Under the pieces are notes generated by a model, which worked only from the letters and a program-made list of their open reading frames with translations, did not search any database and was not told the DNA's origin. From Avibacterium volantium_A (GTDB taxonomy: Bacteria; Pseudomonadota; Gammaproteobacteria; Enterobacterales; Pasteurellaceae): a stretch of DNA of 64,000 nt. Positions 53,530 to 62,434 of the stretch are shown here, piece by piece. Both the position numbers and the translations under genes were made by a program. Numbering within the stretch: the stretch's first letter is position 1; the number at the start of each line of letters is the position of its first letter. The stretch lies in contig NZ_JBMMGT010000008.1 of assembly GCF_049366555.1 (NCBI RefSeq), positions 34,250 to 98,249 of the forward strand, in the 5' to 3' direction.

Positions 53530-54030
53530 ATGGGTTTTTTTGATAAATTATTTGGTTCAAAAAGCAATAAAACCGTTGAAGTAGAGATTTATGCACCACT
53601 TTCAGGTGATATTGTGAACATTGAAGATGTACCAGATGTTGTTTTCTCAGAAAAAATTGTTGGTGATGGTATCGCAATTCGCCCAACAGGTAACAAACTT
53701 GTAGCCCCTGTTGATGGTGTTGTAGGTAAAATCTTTGAAACCAATCACGCGTTCTCAATGGAATCTACCGATGGTGTGGAATTATTCGTTCACTTTGGGA
53801 TTGATACCGTTGAATTAAAAGGTGAAGGCTTTAGACGTGTTGCTGAAGAAGGTCAAACTGTTAAACGTGGTGATACCATTATTGAATTAGATTTAGAATT
53901 ACTTGAAGCCAAAGCAAAATCAGTGCTTACCCCTGTAGTGATTTCTAATATGGATGAAGTTAGCCATATTGAGAAAAAAACAGGCGAAGTTGTTGCTGGT
54001 GAGTCTGTGGTTCTTGTAGTGAAAAAATAA
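53530..54030 (+). CDS. crr: PTS glucose-specific EIIA component
   Basis: EIIA-Glc both carries phosphate and regulates adenylate cyclase and permeases. The 166-residue protein has the two active-site histidines, H73 (TNHAFSMES) and H88 (LFVHFGIDTV). It follows ptsI after 62 bases in the standard ptsHI-crr order, with its own AGGAG site. Confidence 0.97.
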   Translation: MGFFDKLFGSKSNKTVEVEIYAPLSGDIVNIEDVPDVVFSEKIVGDGIAIRPTGNKLVAPVDGVVGKIFETNHAFSMESTDGVELFVHFGIDTVELKGEGFRRVAEEGQTVKRGDTIIELDLELLEAKAKSVLTPVVISNMDEVSHIEKKTGEVVAGESVVLVVKK

Positions 54031-54045
54031 AAAATGCAATATAAC

Positions 54046-54080
54046 AAAGCCCATTCCATTGAGTGAATGGGCTTTTTCTT
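54046..54080 (+). terminator. terminator after crr
   Basis: The 11-base stem AAAGCCCATTC/GAATGGGCTTT has an 8-base loop and a T tail. Confidence 0.9.
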
Positions 54081-54150
54081 ATAAGGGGAATCTTATTAAG
54101 CGCTGATAAAATTTATCCGTCAATCAGCTGAGGAGTAGGATTGATAAAGA

Positions 54151-54164
54151 TTAAAGCGCTTTAA
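54151..54164. promoter_or_regulatory. perfect 14-base palindrome upstream of aceE
   Basis: TTAAAGCGCTTTAA has a central CG, as in LacI/GalR-family operators. A partial copy (TTAAGCGCT, from 54097) lies about 55 bases upstream. The regulator is unknown; both are 266-333 bases before aceE. Confidence 0.4.
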
Positions 54165-54429
54165 GTAAAAATTATCAGTCATCTGCTATTTTTACCGATT
54201 ATTTAAAGTGCGGTGGAATTTTTTAATAAATTTTTTGCCTTTCCTAAGACTTATCAAAAAATTTTCTAATTTCAACAAATCTTATATTTTTTATAATCTT
54301 TGTTAAAGATTTGTAAACAGGTTTTAATAGTTGTAAAATAGCCTAGATATAGGTATTAGTTATCCATTCGTTGTTCAGTTTCGTCTAGAAATTGAACTTA
54401 ACTTCAACTTAACAAATAAGGAAAAGACT

Positions 54430-57093
54430 ATGTCAGAAATGTTAAGAAATGACGTAGATCCAGTCGAAACCAATGATTGGTTATTGGCGATCGATTCAGT
54501 AATTCGTGAAGAAGGTGTTGAAAGAGCACAGTTTATTATTGAGCAATTAATGCAGCACGCTCGTGCAAATTCAGTGTCTTTACCAACAGGTGTTACCACA
54601 GATTATATTAATACTATCCCTGTTGAAGAAGAGCCGAACTATCCAGGTAATTTAGATCTTGAACGTCGTATCCGTAGTGCGATTCGTTGGAATGCAATTA
54701 TGATGGTATTAAGAGCCTCTAAAAAAGATTTAGAGCTTGGCGGCCATATGTCATCTTTCCAATCTTCTGCGACAATCTATGAAGTTTGTTTCAACCATTT
54801 CTTTAAAGCGCGTACCGAAAAAAATGGTGGCGACTTAGTTTTCTTCCAAGGTCATATTTCTCCTGGAATTTATGCGCGTGCTTTTGTTGAAGGCCGTTTA
54901 ACTGAAGAGCAATTAGATAATTTCCGTCAAGAAGTTCACGGAAAAGGCCTTTCTTCTTACCCACACCCTAAATTAATGCCTGAATTCTGGCAGTTCCCAA
55001 CGGTATCAATGGGTCTTGGGCCATTGAATGCTATTTATCAAGCACGTTTCTTAAAATATTTACATAACCGTGGCTTAAAAGACACAGCAGATCAAACCGT
55101 TTACGCATTCTTAGGTGATGGCGAAATGGACGAAGTGGAATCTCGCGGTGGTCTTGCTTTCGCAGCACGTGAAAAATTAGATAACCTTGTTTTCGTGATT
55201 AACTGTAACTTACAACGTTTAGACGGACCAGTAACAGGTAACGGTAAAATTATTCAAGAATTAGAAGCTCAATTTAACGGTTGTGGCTGGGAAGTGATCA
55301 AAGTTGTTTGGGGTCGCCGTTGGGATCGTTTATTACAACGTGATACTTCAGGTAAATTATTACAATTAATGATGGAAGTTGTTGATGGCGACTATCAAAC
55401 CTTCAAAGCAAAAGATGGTGCTTATGTACGCAAACACTTCTTTGGTCGTTACCCTGAAACTGAAGCTTTAGTGGCAGAAATGACAGATGATGAAATCTGG
55501 GCATTAAACCGTGGTGGTCACGATCCATTAAAAGTTTTCGCTGCATTCAATAAAGCAAAACAAGTTAAAGACAAACCTGTTGTATTGCTTGTGAAAACCA
55601 TCAAAGGTTATGGTATGGGTGATGCGGCTGAAGGTAAAAACATCGCTCACCAAGTTAAGAAAATGGATATGTCGGGCGTTAAACACGTTCGTGATCGTTT
55701 CAATATTGCGGTATCTGATGAAGATATTGAGAAATTACCATACATCAAGTTTGAAGAAGGTTCAGAAGAGTACAAATATCTTCACGAGCGCCGTCAAGCA
55801 TTAAATGGTTATTTACCAACTCGTGCGCCACGCTTTACTCACGAACTTGAAGTGCCAGCGTTAGAAGAGTTTGCACAATTATTTGAAGCACAATCTCGTC
55901 CAATTTCAACCACAATGGCGTTTGTTCGTTCATTAAACGTATTGTTGAAAAACAAATCTGTGGGTAAACACATTGTGCCAATTATCGCAGACGAAGCGCG
56001 TACTTTCGGTATGGAAGGTTTATTCCGTCAAATCGGTATTTATAACCCACACGGACAAAACTACACCCCACAAGATCGCGAACAAGTTTCTTACTATCGT
56101 GAAGCCATTGATGGTCAAGTGTTACAAGAAGGGATTAACGAACAAGGCGCAACAGCGTCTTGGATTGCCGCAGCAACTTCTTACAGCACAAACAACGTAC
56201 CAATGATTCCATTCTTTGTGTATTACTCAATGTTTGGTTTCCAACGTGTGGGCGATTTAATGTGGTTAGCAGGCGACCAACGTGCGCGTGGCTTTATGAT
56301 CGGTGGTACATCAGGCCGTACAACATTGAACGGTGAAGGTTTACAACACGAAGATGGTCAAAGCCATATTCAATCAGCGGTAATTCCAAACTGTATCTCT
56401 TATGATCCAGCTTTCGCCTTTGAAGTACCAGTGATTATCCAAGACGGTGTTCGCCGTATGTACGGGCCAGAACAAGAAGATGTGTACTACTACATCACAA
56501 CCTTAAACGAAACTTATGACCAACCAGCAATGCCAAAAGGCGCAGAAGAAGGTATCCGTAAAGGTATCTATAAATTCGAAACGGTAACTGGCCAAGGTAA
56601 AGGTAAAGTTCAATTATTAGGTTCTGGTGCAATTTTACGCCACGTTCGTGAAGCAGCGAAATTACTTGCAGATGATTTCGGCGTAACTTCTGATGTATAT
56701 AGCGTAACTTCATTTACTGAAGTAGCGCGTGATGGTGCAGATGTAGAGCGTTGGAACTTATTACACCCTGAAGCAGAGCCAAGAACAGCATACATTGCTC
56801 AAGTGATGAATGATGCACCAGCGGTAGCTGCAACAGATTACATCAAACTTTATGCAGAGCAAGTGCGTGCATTTGTTCCAGCGCAAAGCTATCGTGTATT
56901 AGGTACAGATGGTTTTGGTCGTTCAGATAGCCGTGAAAACTTACGCGAGCATTTTGAAGTGAATGCACATTATGTAGTAATCGCAGCATTAACTGAGCTT
57001 GTTAAACAAGGTATCTTTGACAAGAAAGTGGTTGCAGATGCGATTGCAAAATATGGCATTGATGCAGATAAAATTAACCCACTTTACGCATAA
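54430..57093 (+). CDS. aceE: pyruvate dehydrogenase E1 component
   Basis: AceE decarboxylates pyruvate with thiamine diphosphate and acetylates the E2 lipoyl groups. The 887 residues equal E. coli. The ThDP motif is GDGEMDEVESRGGLAFAARE...NCNLQ. It is the first gene of aceEF-lpdA, and no pdhR precedes it, unlike E. coli. Confidence 0.98.
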   Translation: MSEMLRNDVDPVETNDWLLAIDSVIREEGVERAQFIIEQLMQHARANSVSLPTGVTTDYINTIPVEEEPNYPGNLDLERRIRSAIRWNAIMMVLRASKKDLELGGHMSSFQSSATIYEVCFNHFFKARTEKNGGDLVFFQGHISPGIYARAFVEGRLTEEQLDNFRQEVHGKGLSSYPHPKLMPEFWQFPTVSMGLGPLNAIYQARFLKYLHNRGLKDTADQTVYAFLGDGEMDEVESRGGLAFAAREKLDNLVFVINCNLQRLDGPVTGNGKIIQELEAQFNGCGWEVIKVVWGRRWDRLLQRDTSGKLLQLMMEVVDGDYQTFKAKDGAYVRKHFFGRYPETEALVAEMTDDEIWALNRGGHDPLKVFAAFNKAKQVKDKPVVLLVKTIKGYGMGDAAEGKNIAHQVKKMDMSGVKHVRDRFNIAVSDEDIEKLPYIKFEEGSEEYKYLHERRQALNGYLPTRAPRFTHELEVPALEEFAQLFEAQSRPISTTMAFVRSLNVLLKNKSVGKHIVPIIADEARTFGMEGLFRQIGIYNPHGQNYTPQDREQVSYYREAIDGQVLQEGINEQGATASWIAAATSYSTNNVPMIPFFVYYSMFGFQRVGDLMWLAGDQRARGFMIGGTSGRTTLNGEGLQHEDGQSHIQSAVIPNCISYDPAFAFEVPVIIQDGVRRMYGPEQEDVYYYITTLNETYDQPAMPKGAEEGIRKGIYKFETVTGQGKGKVQLLGSGAILRHVREAAKLLADDFGVTSDVYSVTSFTEVARDGADVERWNLLHPEAEPRTAYIAQVMNDAPAVAATDYIKLYAEQVRAFVPAQSYRVLGTDGFGRSDSRENLREHFEVNAHYVVIAALTELVKQGIFDKKVVADAIAKYGIDADKINPLYA

Positions 57094-57102
57094 TTAACAT
57101 CG

Positions 57103-57130
57103 CTCCCCTTGCTTTAGCAGGGGGAGTTTT
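57103..57130 (+). terminator. hairpin between aceE and aceF
   Basis: The stem CTCCCC/GGGGAG is extended by inner pairs around a short loop and followed by TTTT. It resembles a weak terminator or an mRNA-processing hairpin that could set the E1:E2 ratio. Confidence 0.6.
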
Positions 57131-57144
57131 GAGGAAAAAAGAAA

Positions 57145-59043
57145 ATGGCTAAAGAAATTCAAATTCCAGATATTGGTGGCGATGAAGTAACCGTTACCGA
57201 AGTGATGGTAAAAGCTGGTGATACGGTTGAAATTGATCAATCAGTAATTAATGTTGAAGGCGATAAAGCATCAATGGAAGTGCCTTCTCCAGAAGCGGGC
57301 GTCATTAAAGAAGTCTTAGTAAAAGTTGGCGATAAAGTTTCAACGGGTACGCCAATGTTTATTTTAGAAGGAGAAGGAGCAGCAGCTGCAGTAGCGCCTG
57401 CCGCTGAAGAAAAAGCAGCACCAGCAGCGCCGCAAAGTGCGGGTGGTTCTGTGATTGAAATTCACGTTCCAGATATCGGTGGCGATGAAGTAAACGTAAC
57501 TGAAATTTTAGTAAACGTAGGCGATAGCGTTGCAGAAGAGCAATCTATCTTAAACGTAGAAGGTGATAAAGCTTCTATGGAAGTGCCTGCACCTGTGGCT
57601 GGTGTGGTAAAAGAAATTCTTATCAAAGTAGGTGATAAAGTTTCAACTGGCTCATTAGTGATGAAATTTGAAACCACTGCTGCAGCGCCAGCGGCTCAAC
57701 CAACGGCTGAAGCACCAGCAGCACCTGCTGCAGTATCTGGTGGCGTACAAGATGTTCACGTTCCAGATATTGGCGGTGATGAAGTAAACGTAACTGAAAT
57801 TATGGTTGCTGTGGGTGATAGCGTTTCTGAAGAGCAATCATTAATCACTGTTGAGGGCGACAAAGCTTCAATGGAAGTTCCTGCACCATTTGCCGGTGTA
57901 GTGAAAGAAATCTTAGTGAAATCAGGGGATAAAGTTTCAACTGGTTCATTAATTATGCGTTTTGAAGTAGCGGGTTCAGCACCTGCAGCAGCCCCAGCGG
58001 CTCAACCAGCAGCGACAGCACCTGCACAAACTCAAGCGGCAGCACCTGCTGCGCCAGTACAATCAGCGCAGCCTGCTAACCAAGCAGAAGTTACAGCAAG
58101 TGCAAGTTTTGCTCACGCAACCCCTGTGGTTCGCCGTTTAGCTCGTGAGTTTGGGGTAAACCTAGATAAAGTGAAAGGAACAGGCCGTAAAGGTCGTATC
58201 CTGAAAGAAGACGTTCAAGCCTATGTGAAAGCCGCGGTGAAAGCGGTAGAAAGCGGTTCTGTATCCGCAGCATCAACAGGTGCAGCGAATGGTGCAGGTT
58301 TAGGCTTACTCCCTTGGCCGAAAGTGGACTTCAGCAAATTCGGTGAAGTAGAACAAGTTGAATTAGGCCGTATCCAAAAAATCTCTGGTGCGAACTTACA
58401 CCGTAACTGGGTAATGATTCCACACGTAACACAATGGGATAAAGCAGACATCACAGATTTAGAGCAATTCCGTAAAGAGCAAAACGTGCTTGCGGAAAAA
58501 CAAAAACTTGATGTAAAAATCACCCCACTTGTGTTTATTATGAAAGCGGTAGCGAAAGCGTTAGAGGCTTACCCACGCTTTAATAGCTCATTATCTGAAG
58601 ATGCACAAAGCTTGATCTTGAAAAAATACATCAATATTGGCGTAGCGGTAGATACACCAAATGGCTTAGTTGTGCCTGTATTTAAAGATGTAAACAAAAA
58701 AGGCATCATTGAGCTTTCTCGTGAGTTAGCAGAAATCTCGAAAAAAGCCCGAGCAGGTAAATTAACCGCATCTGATATGCAAGGTGGTTGTTTCACCATT
58801 TCAAGCCTAGGCGGTATTGGTGGTACACAATTTACCCCAATCGTGAATGCGCCAGAAGTGGCGATTTTAGGTGTGTCTAAATCTGAAATGACACCAGTAT
58901 GGAACGGTAAAGAATTTACTCCACGCTTAATGTTACCATTATCGCTCTCTTACGATCACCGCGTGATCGATGGAGCAGATGGTGCAAGATTTATCACCTT
59001 CATCAATGGCGTATTAAGCGACCTTCGCCGTTTAGTAATGTAA
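57145..59043 (+). CDS. aceF: pyruvate dehydrogenase E2, dihydrolipoamide acetyltransferase
   Basis: AceF forms the core of pyruvate dehydrogenase. The 632-residue protein has three lipoyl domains with lysines K41, K142 and K240 in the repeated VEGDKASMEVP, joined by Ala/Pro/Gln-rich linkers. A peripheral subunit-binding domain (about 330-365, ATPVVRRLAREFGV) follows, then the catalytic domain ending with YDHRVIDGADG. The length matches three-lipoyl enzymes of E. coli type (630). Confidence 0.97.
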   Translation: MAKEIQIPDIGGDEVTVTEVMVKAGDTVEIDQSVINVEGDKASMEVPSPEAGVIKEVLVKVGDKVSTGTPMFILEGEGAAAAVAPAAEEKAAPAAPQSAGGSVIEIHVPDIGGDEVNVTEILVNVGDSVAEEQSILNVEGDKASMEVPAPVAGVVKEILIKVGDKVSTGSLVMKFETTAAAPAAQPTAEAPAAPAAVSGGVQDVHVPDIGGDEVNVTEIMVAVGDSVSEEQSLITVEGDKASMEVPAPFAGVVKEILVKSGDKVSTGSLIMRFEVAGSAPAAAPAAQPAATAPAQTQAAAPAAPVQSAQPANQAEVTASASFAHATPVVRRLAREFGVNLDKVKGTGRKGRILKEDVQAYVKAAVKAVESGSVSAASTGAANGAGLGLLPWPKVDFSKFGEVEQVELGRIQKISGANLHRNWVMIPHVTQWDKADITDLEQFRKEQNVLAEKQKLDVKITPLVFIMKAVAKALEAYPRFNSSLSEDAQSLILKKYINIGVAVDTPNGLVVPVFKDVNKKGIIELSRELAEISKKARAGKLTASDMQGGCFTISSLGGIGGTQFTPIVNAPEVAILGVSKSEMTPVWNGKEFTPRLMLPLSLSYDHRVIDGADGARFITFINGVLSDLRRLVM

Positions 59044-59129
59044 TTTCCTTAGCGTTTCTCATTGATAATGGGAAACGCTGTTTAGTTAAAGTGCGGTGTA
59101 AAAATCGCAACAATTTAACGAGGTAAAAA

Positions 59130-60554
59130 ATGAATAAAGAGATTAAAACACAAGTTGTTGTACTTGGTGCAGGCCCAGCAGGTTATTCTGCGGCATTCCG
59201 TTGTGCGGACTTAGGCTTGGATACCGTTATCGTTGAACGTTATTCAACCCTTGGTGGGGTGTGCTTAAACGTGGGTTGTATCCCATCTAAAGCCTTATTA
59301 CACGTTGCCAAAGTTATTGAAGAAGCAAAATCTTTAGCAGAACACGGCATCGTATTTGGCGAGCCGAGTACCGATATTGACAAAATCCGTGGTTGGAAAG
59401 AAAAAGTAATCAACCAATTAACCGGCGGCTTAGCGGGAATGGCGAAAATGCGTAAAGTGCAAGTGGTAAATGGTTACGGTAAATTCTCAGGCCCTAACAC
59501 CATTATCGTTGCAGGTGATGAAGGCGAAACCACCATTCATTTTGATAATGCTATTATCGCAGCAGGTTCACGTCCAATTCAATTGCCATTTATCCCACAC
59601 GAAGATCCACGCATTTGGGATTCAACAGACGCACTGAAATTAAAAGAAGTGCCGAAAAACCTATTAATTATGGGCGGTGGTATTATCGGTCTTGAAATGG
59701 GGACGGTATATCACGCACTCGGTTCTAACATTGACGTAGTAGAAATGTTTGATCAAGTGATCCCAGCAGCGGATAAAGATATTGTTCAAATCTACACAAA
59801 ACGTATCGAGAAGAAATTCAACTTATTACTTGAAACCAAAGTAACCGCAGTTGAAGCGAAAGAAGACGGTATTTATGTATCAATGGAAGGCAAAGCAGCG
59901 AACGAAACACGCCGTTATGATGCTGTATTAGTGGCGATCGGTCGTACACCAAATGGTAAATTGATCGATGCTAATGTCGCAGGCGTAGAAGTGGATGATC
60001 GTGGCTTTATCCATACAGATAAACAAATGCGTACCAACGTACCACACATCTTCGCGATTGGTGATATTGTGGGACAACCAATGCTTGCTCACAAAGGCGT
60101 ACACGAAGGCCACGTTGCAGCAGAAGTTATTGCAGGACAGAAACACTATTTCGATCCGAAAGTGATCCCATCTATCGCATATACTGAGCCAGAAGTAGCT
60201 TGGGTAGGTAAAACCGAGAAAGAATGTAAAGCCGAAGGCATTAACTACGAAGTGGCGAAATTCCCTTGGGCTGCGTCAGGTCGTGCAATCGCTTCTGACT
60301 GTGCAGATGGTTTAACCAAATTGATCTTCGATAAAGACACTCACCGCATTATCGGTGGAGCAATCGTAGGAACAAACGGTGGTGAATTGCTAGGTGAAAT
60401 CGGTCTTGCGATTGAAATGGGTTGTGATGCAGAAGATCTTGCATTAACTATCCACGCTCACCCAACCTTACACGAATCTGTGGGCTTAGCGGCAGAAGTG
60501 TTTGAAGGTTCAATCACCGACTTACCAAATCCAAAAGCGAAAAAGAAAAAATAG
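59130..60554 (+). CDS. lpdA: dihydrolipoamide dehydrogenase
   Basis: LpdA reoxidises E2 dihydrolipoamide with NAD+. The 474 residues equal E. coli. It has FAD-binding GAGPAGYSAA, the redox disulfide C45-C50 in GGVCLNVGCIPS, NAD-binding GGGIIGLEMG, and the C-terminal HAHPTLHE with the catalytic base. An uptake signal lies in the aceF-lpdA gap (59089). Confidence 0.98.
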   Translation: MNKEIKTQVVVLGAGPAGYSAAFRCADLGLDTVIVERYSTLGGVCLNVGCIPSKALLHVAKVIEEAKSLAEHGIVFGEPSTDIDKIRGWKEKVINQLTGGLAGMAKMRKVQVVNGYGKFSGPNTIIVAGDEGETTIHFDNAIIAAGSRPIQLPFIPHEDPRIWDSTDALKLKEVPKNLLIMGGGIIGLEMGTVYHALGSNIDVVEMFDQVIPAADKDIVQIYTKRIEKKFNLLLETKVTAVEAKEDGIYVSMEGKAANETRRYDAVLVAIGRTPNGKLIDANVAGVEVDDRGFIHTDKQMRTNVPHIFAIGDIVGQPMLAHKGVHEGHVAAEVIAGQKHYFDPKVIPSIAYTEPEVAWVGKTEKECKAEGINYEVAKFPWAASGRAIASDCADGLTKLIFDKDTHRIIGGAIVGTNGGELLGEIGLAIEMGCDAEDLALTIHAHPTLHESVGLAAEVFEGSITDLPNPKAKKKK

Positions 60555-60571
60555 TTTTCTAACTTCTTCTC

Positions 60572-60600
60572 AAAAGCCTTTCTGATGAAAGGCTTTTTTA
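60572..60600 (+). terminator. terminator after lpdA
   Basis: The 11-base stem AAAAGCCTTTC/GAAAGGCTTTT has a 4-base loop and a T tail. Confidence 0.9.
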
Positions 60601-60644
60601 TGCGAAAAGGAATGTTTATTTAATTCTAATTAAACTGAAAGATT

Positions 60645-60660
60645 TGTGATCAATATCACA
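60645..60660 (+). promoter_or_regulatory. CRP binding site upstream of the symporter operon
   Basis: TGTGA-TCAATA-TCACA matches all ten conserved bases of the CRP consensus. A plausible -10 (TAATCT at 60705) would place the site centre near -63, a class I activating position. Confidence 0.85.
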
Positions 60661-60745
60661 GCCAAAGTATGACTACTGTCATAGGCACTTCATTGTAAAT
60701 AGACTAATCTCATTATGAGTTTAATCTGCTAATAGGGAGGAAGTG

Positions 60746-62431
60746 ATGTTTCTGACAGTTTTCAGTTTTATTATTGTCACAGGCTTTGTGGCTTGGATTT
60801 CTTGGCGGAAAACCAGAAATGATGATTTATCAACCGCGAAAGGATATTTTCTTGCAGGACGAGGATTAAGTGCAGTTGTCATTGGTTGTTCAATGGTATT
60901 AACTTCACTTTCTACTGAACAATTAATTGGTGTCAATGCCAATTCCTATAAAGGCAATTTTTCTATTATTGCTTGGACGGTTCAATCAGTCATTCCACTT
61001 TGTTTTCTCGCTTTGTATTTATTACCGAAATATATTCGCAATGGTTACACGACAATTCCAGAATTCTTTGAAAGCCGTTTTGATCGTCAAACACGCTTAA
61101 TAATGTCTGGGTTATTTTTAGTATTCTATTTATTTATCGTTATTCCCACCGCACTTTATACAGGGGCAATTGCCTTCAATAAAATCTTCAATTTGGAAAC
61201 CGTATTTGGAATTAGCTATGGTGAATCCATTGTTTACACCGTAATGGCGATAGGTGTTATTGGTGCGATTTATGCTATTTTTGGTGGTTTAAAAGCGGTG
61301 GCAGTATCAGATACTGCGAATGCTATTATTTTGGTCATTGGGGCTATTCTAGTACCAATTTTTGCCCTAATTTATTTAGGCAATGGTAGCTTTATGGAAG
61401 GCTTACATATTATTGGTACAGCGCACGTTGAAAAATTTAATGCCATTGGTAGTGCGACAGATGCTGTACCTTGGCCAGCAATGTTTACGGGAATTTTGAT
61501 CGTAAACTTTTTCTATTGGACAACCAATCAAGCGATTGTGCAACGTGCATTAGGTGCGAAAGATTTAAAAGCAGGGCAAAAAGGGATTTTAATTGCTGCA
61601 CTTTTCTTACTTTTATTACCGATAATTCTTAATTTACCAGGTTTACTGAGCTTTCACATTTTAGGTGAAGGACTTAATCCCATTGATTTATCTTATCCTG
61701 AATTAGTTAATCGCGTCTTGCCAACAGTCCTACAAGGTTTCTTTATTGCAGCTTTATTTGGGGCAATTTTAAGTACATTCAATTCATTCTTAAATTCAGC
61801 AGCAACAATTTATTGTAAAGACTTATTGCCTTCACTAACCAAAAGAACCTTTAGCGAAACTGAATTAATTGTTTATGCGAAAAAAGTCTCGGCGGTCATG
61901 GCAGTTATCACCATCATTATTGGACCATTGCTTATGTTTGGTACAGATGGCATTTTCTTACTGACTAAACGTTTTGCAGGTTTTGTGAATATTCCTATTG
62001 TTGCTCTATTTGCAGTGGGATTATTCAATAAAACTGTATCAGGACTAGCAGCGCGTATTGCCTTATTGGTACATGTTATTTTATATTTCCTTATTGTTTG
62101 GGTATTTAATGTAAAAGTGAATTTTGTGTATGTAATGGCTGCACTATTCGTTTTTGATGTAGTATTAATGCTAGTATTAGGTTCGTTCTTACGCAGAAAA
62201 ACACCTTATGTTGATAACGTTTCTAACCAAAGCAATGTAGATTTAAGTAACTGGGAATATGTTAATATCACTGTGGCATCTCTTGCATTAGGCTTAGTTT
62301 CTCTTTATGCGTTGCTTTCTCCAATTGGGCTTGCTTCAGAAAATGGAAAACCACTTTGGGTACTTGCTGCTTATGCAATTCTTCAAGTGATTTTATTTGT
62401 GGTAATTGGTCGAAATAAGAAAAAGGTGTAA
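60746..62431 (+). CDS. sodium/solute symporter (YidK-like, SSS family)
   Basis: The 561-residue SLC5/SSS-family protein has about 13-14 membrane segments. Motifs include GYFLAGRGLSAVVIGCSMVLTSLSTEQLIG and the family signature around YAIFGGLKAVAVSDTAN. It resembles E. coli YidK, which lies next to the sulfatase-like yidJ; here too a sulfatase gene follows 3 bases later. I chose the ATG at 60746, GGAGG ending 5 bases upstream, over GTG 60743. The substrate is probably a sugar or a sulfated sugar; that is inference. Confidence 0.88.
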   Translation: MFLTVFSFIIVTGFVAWISWRKTRNDDLSTAKGYFLAGRGLSAVVIGCSMVLTSLSTEQLIGVNANSYKGNFSIIAWTVQSVIPLCFLALYLLPKYIRNGYTTIPEFFESRFDRQTRLIMSGLFLVFYLFIVIPTALYTGAIAFNKIFNLETVFGISYGESIVYTVMAIGVIGAIYAIFGGLKAVAVSDTANAIILVIGAILVPIFALIYLGNGSFMEGLHIIGTAHVEKFNAIGSATDAVPWPAMFTGILIVNFFYWTTNQAIVQRALGAKDLKAGQKGILIAALFLLLLPIILNLPGLLSFHILGEGLNPIDLSYPELVNRVLPTVLQGFFIAALFGAILSTFNSFLNSAATIYCKDLLPSLTKRTFSETELIVYAKKVSAVMAVITIIIGPLLMFGTDGIFLLTKRFAGFVNIPIVALFAVGLFNKTVSGLAARIALLVHVILYFLIVWVFNVKVNFVYVMAALFVFDVVLMLVLGSFLRRKTPYVDNVSNQSNVDLSNWEYVNITVASLALGLVSLYALLSPIGLASENGKPLWVLAAYAILQVILFVVIGRNKKKV

Positions 62432-62434
62432 CTA

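Larger units (their letters stand above)
54031..54429. other. 399-base intergenic region crr-aceE
   Basis: It holds the crr terminator, two copies of an AAGCGCT motif (one a 14-base palindrome), an uptake signal (54206-54214), and a weak promoter candidate (TTGTAA at 54331 and TATTAG at 54354, 17-base spacer). No gene is seen. I found no PdhR operator of the E. coli type. Confidence 0.6.

Noticed and set aside
57145..57960. Repetitive DNA in aceF as a mobile or CRISPR-like repeat
   Set aside because: The repeats encode three lipoyl domains and Ala/Pro linkers, normal for this protein.
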